Shown: in pieces, positions 61,920 to 64,000 of the stretch
How the letters are laid out: every line of letters begins with the position of its first letter
Position numbering within the stretch: the stretch's first letter is position 1
DNA from: Okeania sp. SIO1I7
Lineage (GTDB): Bacteria > Cyanobacteriota > Cyanobacteriia > Cyanobacteriales > Microcoleaceae
Length of the DNA: 64,000 nt
Direction of reading: 5' to 3'
NCBI GenBank assembly: GCA_010672585.1
Contig: JAAHGF010000013.1
Location: forward strand, 60,328-124,327
The notes under the pieces: generated by a model
What the model was told of the DNA's origin: nothing
Database searches by the model: none
Seen by the model: the letters and a program-made list of their open reading frames with translations, nothing else
Program-made: the position numbers and the translations under genes

Positions 61920-62958
61920 TCAATATATATAGTAGGGAGTAGGGGAGCGAGGGAGAAGTCAACATAAGAATAATTAACATTAAATTTGCTTAAATTAGCA
62001 AAAAAGTTATTTGATATTTTTTAATCAGCAATCCCTAATTAATTTTATCGATAATATATAGCAATCAGGAATCAGATGTGAGAATTGAGGTTTTCCTTTA
62101 AAGCATAGAATATAGCAGTTTTCTTATTCTTATATATTCGTTTTTCCCTATTCCCTATTCCCTATTCCCTCAAACAAAAGTCTCCAATATCTCACAACTA
62201 AAATCATATTGCTATATCTAGCATTTATCATTCCATTAATGTAGCAGGTTTACCTGAAAAAGCCCGGAACATTATTACGTATTTTTGATTCTATAAAATC
62301 AACAATCATATCTCAATCATCAAGTTTTAATATCCTATAGATTAACCCACAAATATCAAGGATATTATGACAAAATTATCATGGCTTTTGAAAATTATTA
62401 ATTTACCGAATAATTAATAATTAATAATTAAATAATTCGCGCCTTGAAGCCTCCCCTTTTAAGGGGAAAAAAGCAGTCGTTAGCGCAGCTTCCCGAAGGG
62501 TGGGATGGATGGGTTTCCTAACCATATCCAATGGACCAAGAGAAGAAATAATATTTCCTTATATTCAATTCCGTAACGGTTTTAACCACAGGTAATTATC
62601 AATTATCCATTATCAATTATCAATTAATGAACACCTACAACTTTCTTCAAGGTTTATTTAGGTATAGCAGTCGAAGCAAAGGTTAGGACAAATCAAAAGC
62701 TTAAAACTCAGACAACGTAAGATTTTTCCTTCTTCCTTCTTCCTTCTTATTTCTTCCTTCTGCTATATCAGTAATAAAACTGAGTTATCTATCCGGATTT
62801 ATCAACATAGTTCAGAATTTTAAATTGAGACTTGCAGATGGAATTATTTTTAACTAGATTTTGTGCACAAAAATCTTTTTCTCAAACAAAGATAATTAAC
62901 TACACAGAAAAATAACATTCAAGAATATAAATACCCTCTATAGTGAAAGGAGTTATAT
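61920..62958. other. long gap with AT-bounded repeat
   Basis: About 1,040 bases without a gene. It contains a TATTCCCTATTCCC tandem (62146-62171), an AT-bounded repeat (62398-62626, inverted) and a CTTCCTTCTTCCTTC tract (62727-62761). The last 150 bases precede the SdrD-type gene and contain AAAGGAG just before its ATG. Confidence 0.6.
62398..62626 (-). repeat. AT-bounded dispersed repeat, single-unit copy
   Basis: It is inverted relative to the 60.1-kb copy. It runs from TTTACCGAATAATTAATAAT through CCTCCCCTTTTAAGGGG and GGGTGGGATGGATGGGTTTC to TTATCAATTAATG. The interior matches the 60.1-kb copy best, suggesting one subfamily. Confidence 0.75.
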
Positions 62959-64000
62959 ATGGCGACATTAATAGCAGAAAAAGAAGAATTATTGGAAGTA
63001 ACAGAAATAGAAGCATCTCAATTTAATACGACAGGTAATATCAGTGGCTTAAAATTCAATGACACTAATAGTAATGGTCGATTAGATCCGGACGAATTTG
63101 GATTATCTAATTTCACAATTTACTTAGATATTAATAACAACGGTTTTCTAGACTTCAACGAACCTGCCAATATTACTAATAATTTCGGAGGTTATTTATT
63201 CAATAACTTACCACCTAATATTTATACAATCAGAGAAATTCAGCAACCAGGTTTTAATCAAACTACTCCCACTCCAATTGTCAATGTAACTCCGGGTAGT
63301 AATTTGACAAATATTAATATTGGTAATATTGGCAATGTAAATAATCGAGGTCAAATTAGTGGTACGAAATTTAATGATACGAATACTAATGGAATATTAG
63401 ACCCTGGAGAAGTAGGTTTATCAGATATTACTTTATATTTAGACCTCAACCAAAATGGATTTTTGGATGAGGGAGAACCTCCAACTATTACTGGTGTGAA
63501 TGGTGAATATTCTTTCCTAGATTTACCTCCTAATACTTATATATTGAGAGAAGTTTCTCCACCAGGTTTTGCTTCAACTACTCCCGACCCAATTTTAAAT
63601 GTAACTCCGGGAAGTAATCTGACAGTTAATATTGGCAATGTAAATAATCGAGGTCAAATTAGTGGTACGAAATTTAATGATACGAATACTAATGGAATAT
63701 TAGACCCTGGAGAAGTAGGTTTATCAGATATTACTTTATATTTAGACCTCAACCAAAATGGATTTTTGGATGAGGGAGAACCTCCAACTATTACTGGTGT
63801 GAATGGTGAATATTCTTTCCTAGATTTACCTCCTAATACTTATATATTGAGAGAAGTTTCTCCACCAGGTTTTGCTTCAACTACTCCCGACCCAATTTTA
63901 AATGTAACTCCGGGAAGTAATCTGACAGTTAATATTGGCAATGTAAATAATCGAGGTCAAATTAGTGGTACGAAATTTAATGATACGAATACTAATGGAA
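62959..64000 (+). CDS. SdrD_B/CnaB-type repeat protein, open at the right edge
   Basis: The ATG at 62959 follows AAAGGAG. After a leader of about 28 residues without a signal peptide (MATLIAEKEELLEVTEIEAS), SdrD_B-like domains begin: ISGLKFNDTNSNGRLDPDEF, then NGFLDFNEP and PPNIYTIREIQQPGF. Two domains that are identical by eye follow and a third is cut by the edge. Each has ISGTKFNDTNTNGILDPGE with EF-hand-like DxNxNG calcium loops. Such proteins are extracellular adhesins or matrix proteins; lack of a signal peptide suggests type I secretion with the signal at the unseen C-terminus. Confidence 0.85.
   Translation, partial: MATLIAEKEELLEVTEIEASQFNTTGNISGLKFNDTNSNGRLDPDEFGLSNFTIYLDINNNGFLDFNEPANITNNFGGYLFNNLPPNIYTIREIQQPGFNQTTPTPIVNVTPGSNLTNINIGNIGNVNNRGQISGTKFNDTNTNGILDPGEVGLSDITLYLDLNQNGFLDEGEPPTITGVNGEYSFLDLPPNTYILREVSPPGFASTTPDPILNVTPGSNLTVNIGNVNNRGQISGTKFNDTNTNGILDPGEVGLSDITLYLDLNQNGFLDEGEPPTITGVNGEYSFLDLPPNTYILREVSPPGFASTTPDPILNVTPGSNLTVNIGNVNNRGQISGTKFNDTNTNG
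63349..64000 (+). repeat. perfect 303-bp tandem repeat
   Basis: Units start at GGTCAAATTAGTGG at 63349, 63652 and 63955. The first two appear identical by eye over 303 bases (101 codons), and the third is identical as far as visible. The preceding domain (about 63040-63348) is diverged. The identity including silent sites points to recent expansion or gene conversion, or to an assembly-sensitive array. Confidence 0.9.

Noticed and set aside
63349..64000. CRISPR array from the regular repeats at the right edge
   Set aside because: The period is 303 bp with no spacers, and the frame is open throughout; it encodes protein domains.

Overview
The window looks like a filamentous, non-unicellular cyanobacterium of the Trichodesmium/Okeania/Lyngbya type. 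It has psbY, a HetZ-related gene, frequent GCGATCGC (HIP1) octamers, four Uma2 genes, XisH/XisI, a low GC content, and long gaps filled with dispersed repeats. Coding density is low. No tRNA, rRNA or CRISPR array was seen.

Layout. 0-2 kb holds a partial alpha/beta hydrolase, an anti-sigma-type ATPase and two small conserved proteins. 2-14 kb is a decayed enzyme cluster: a PanD-like decarboxylase, a short AsnB-type amidotransferase, a ureidoglycolate-lyase-like protein, a radical SAM enzyme and two gamma-butyrobetaine-dioxygenase-like paralogues. Two tnpB elements, a relic second ureidoglycolate-lyase-like gene and a methyltransferase gene broken by a MITE lie among them. Then come asnS, a Cache-type membrane protein, an arginine-deiminase-family protein and two tandem Uma2 genes.

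21.5-24.3 kb is the most striking locus. It pairs an ATP-grasp ligase with a 423-residue protein carrying ten TTxAxGEEGG-type units, the hallmark of plesiocin-like graspetides (omega-ester-linked RiPPs). This precursor is fused to a C-terminal region of the kind found in secreted cyanobacterial RTX-like proteins. 24-45 kb is mainly housekeeping: DUF1995, phosphatase, TrmH, FemAB-like, LarC, Sua5-like, HetZ-related, PHP, response regulator, Map, VOC, gamma-carbonic anhydrase, PsbY and a Na+/H+ antiporter. A long structured non-coding RNA candidate sits at about 41.4 kb.

46-49 kb is a toxin-antitoxin/XisHI island, with hicA broken by the same MITE family that broke the methyltransferase. 49-52 kb is a STAND (NB-ARC/TPR) gene split by one in-frame TGA. 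52-56 kb has cobT, DUF2232 and a Crp/Fnr regulator. 56-60 kb is a coiled-coil/Hsp70-like gene whose halves are separated by a frameshift at an A10 run. The right end has a secreted protease-TPR protein and an open-ended SdrD_B-type protein with perfect 303-bp repeats.

Dispersed elements dominate the gaps: a TTA-targeting MITE (4 copies), an AT-bounded repeat of about 220 bp (5 long and several short copies), a GGGAGG palindrome (5 copies) and IS605-type relics. In several places they have visibly broken or extended genes. All family calls come from motifs read by eye; no database search was run.
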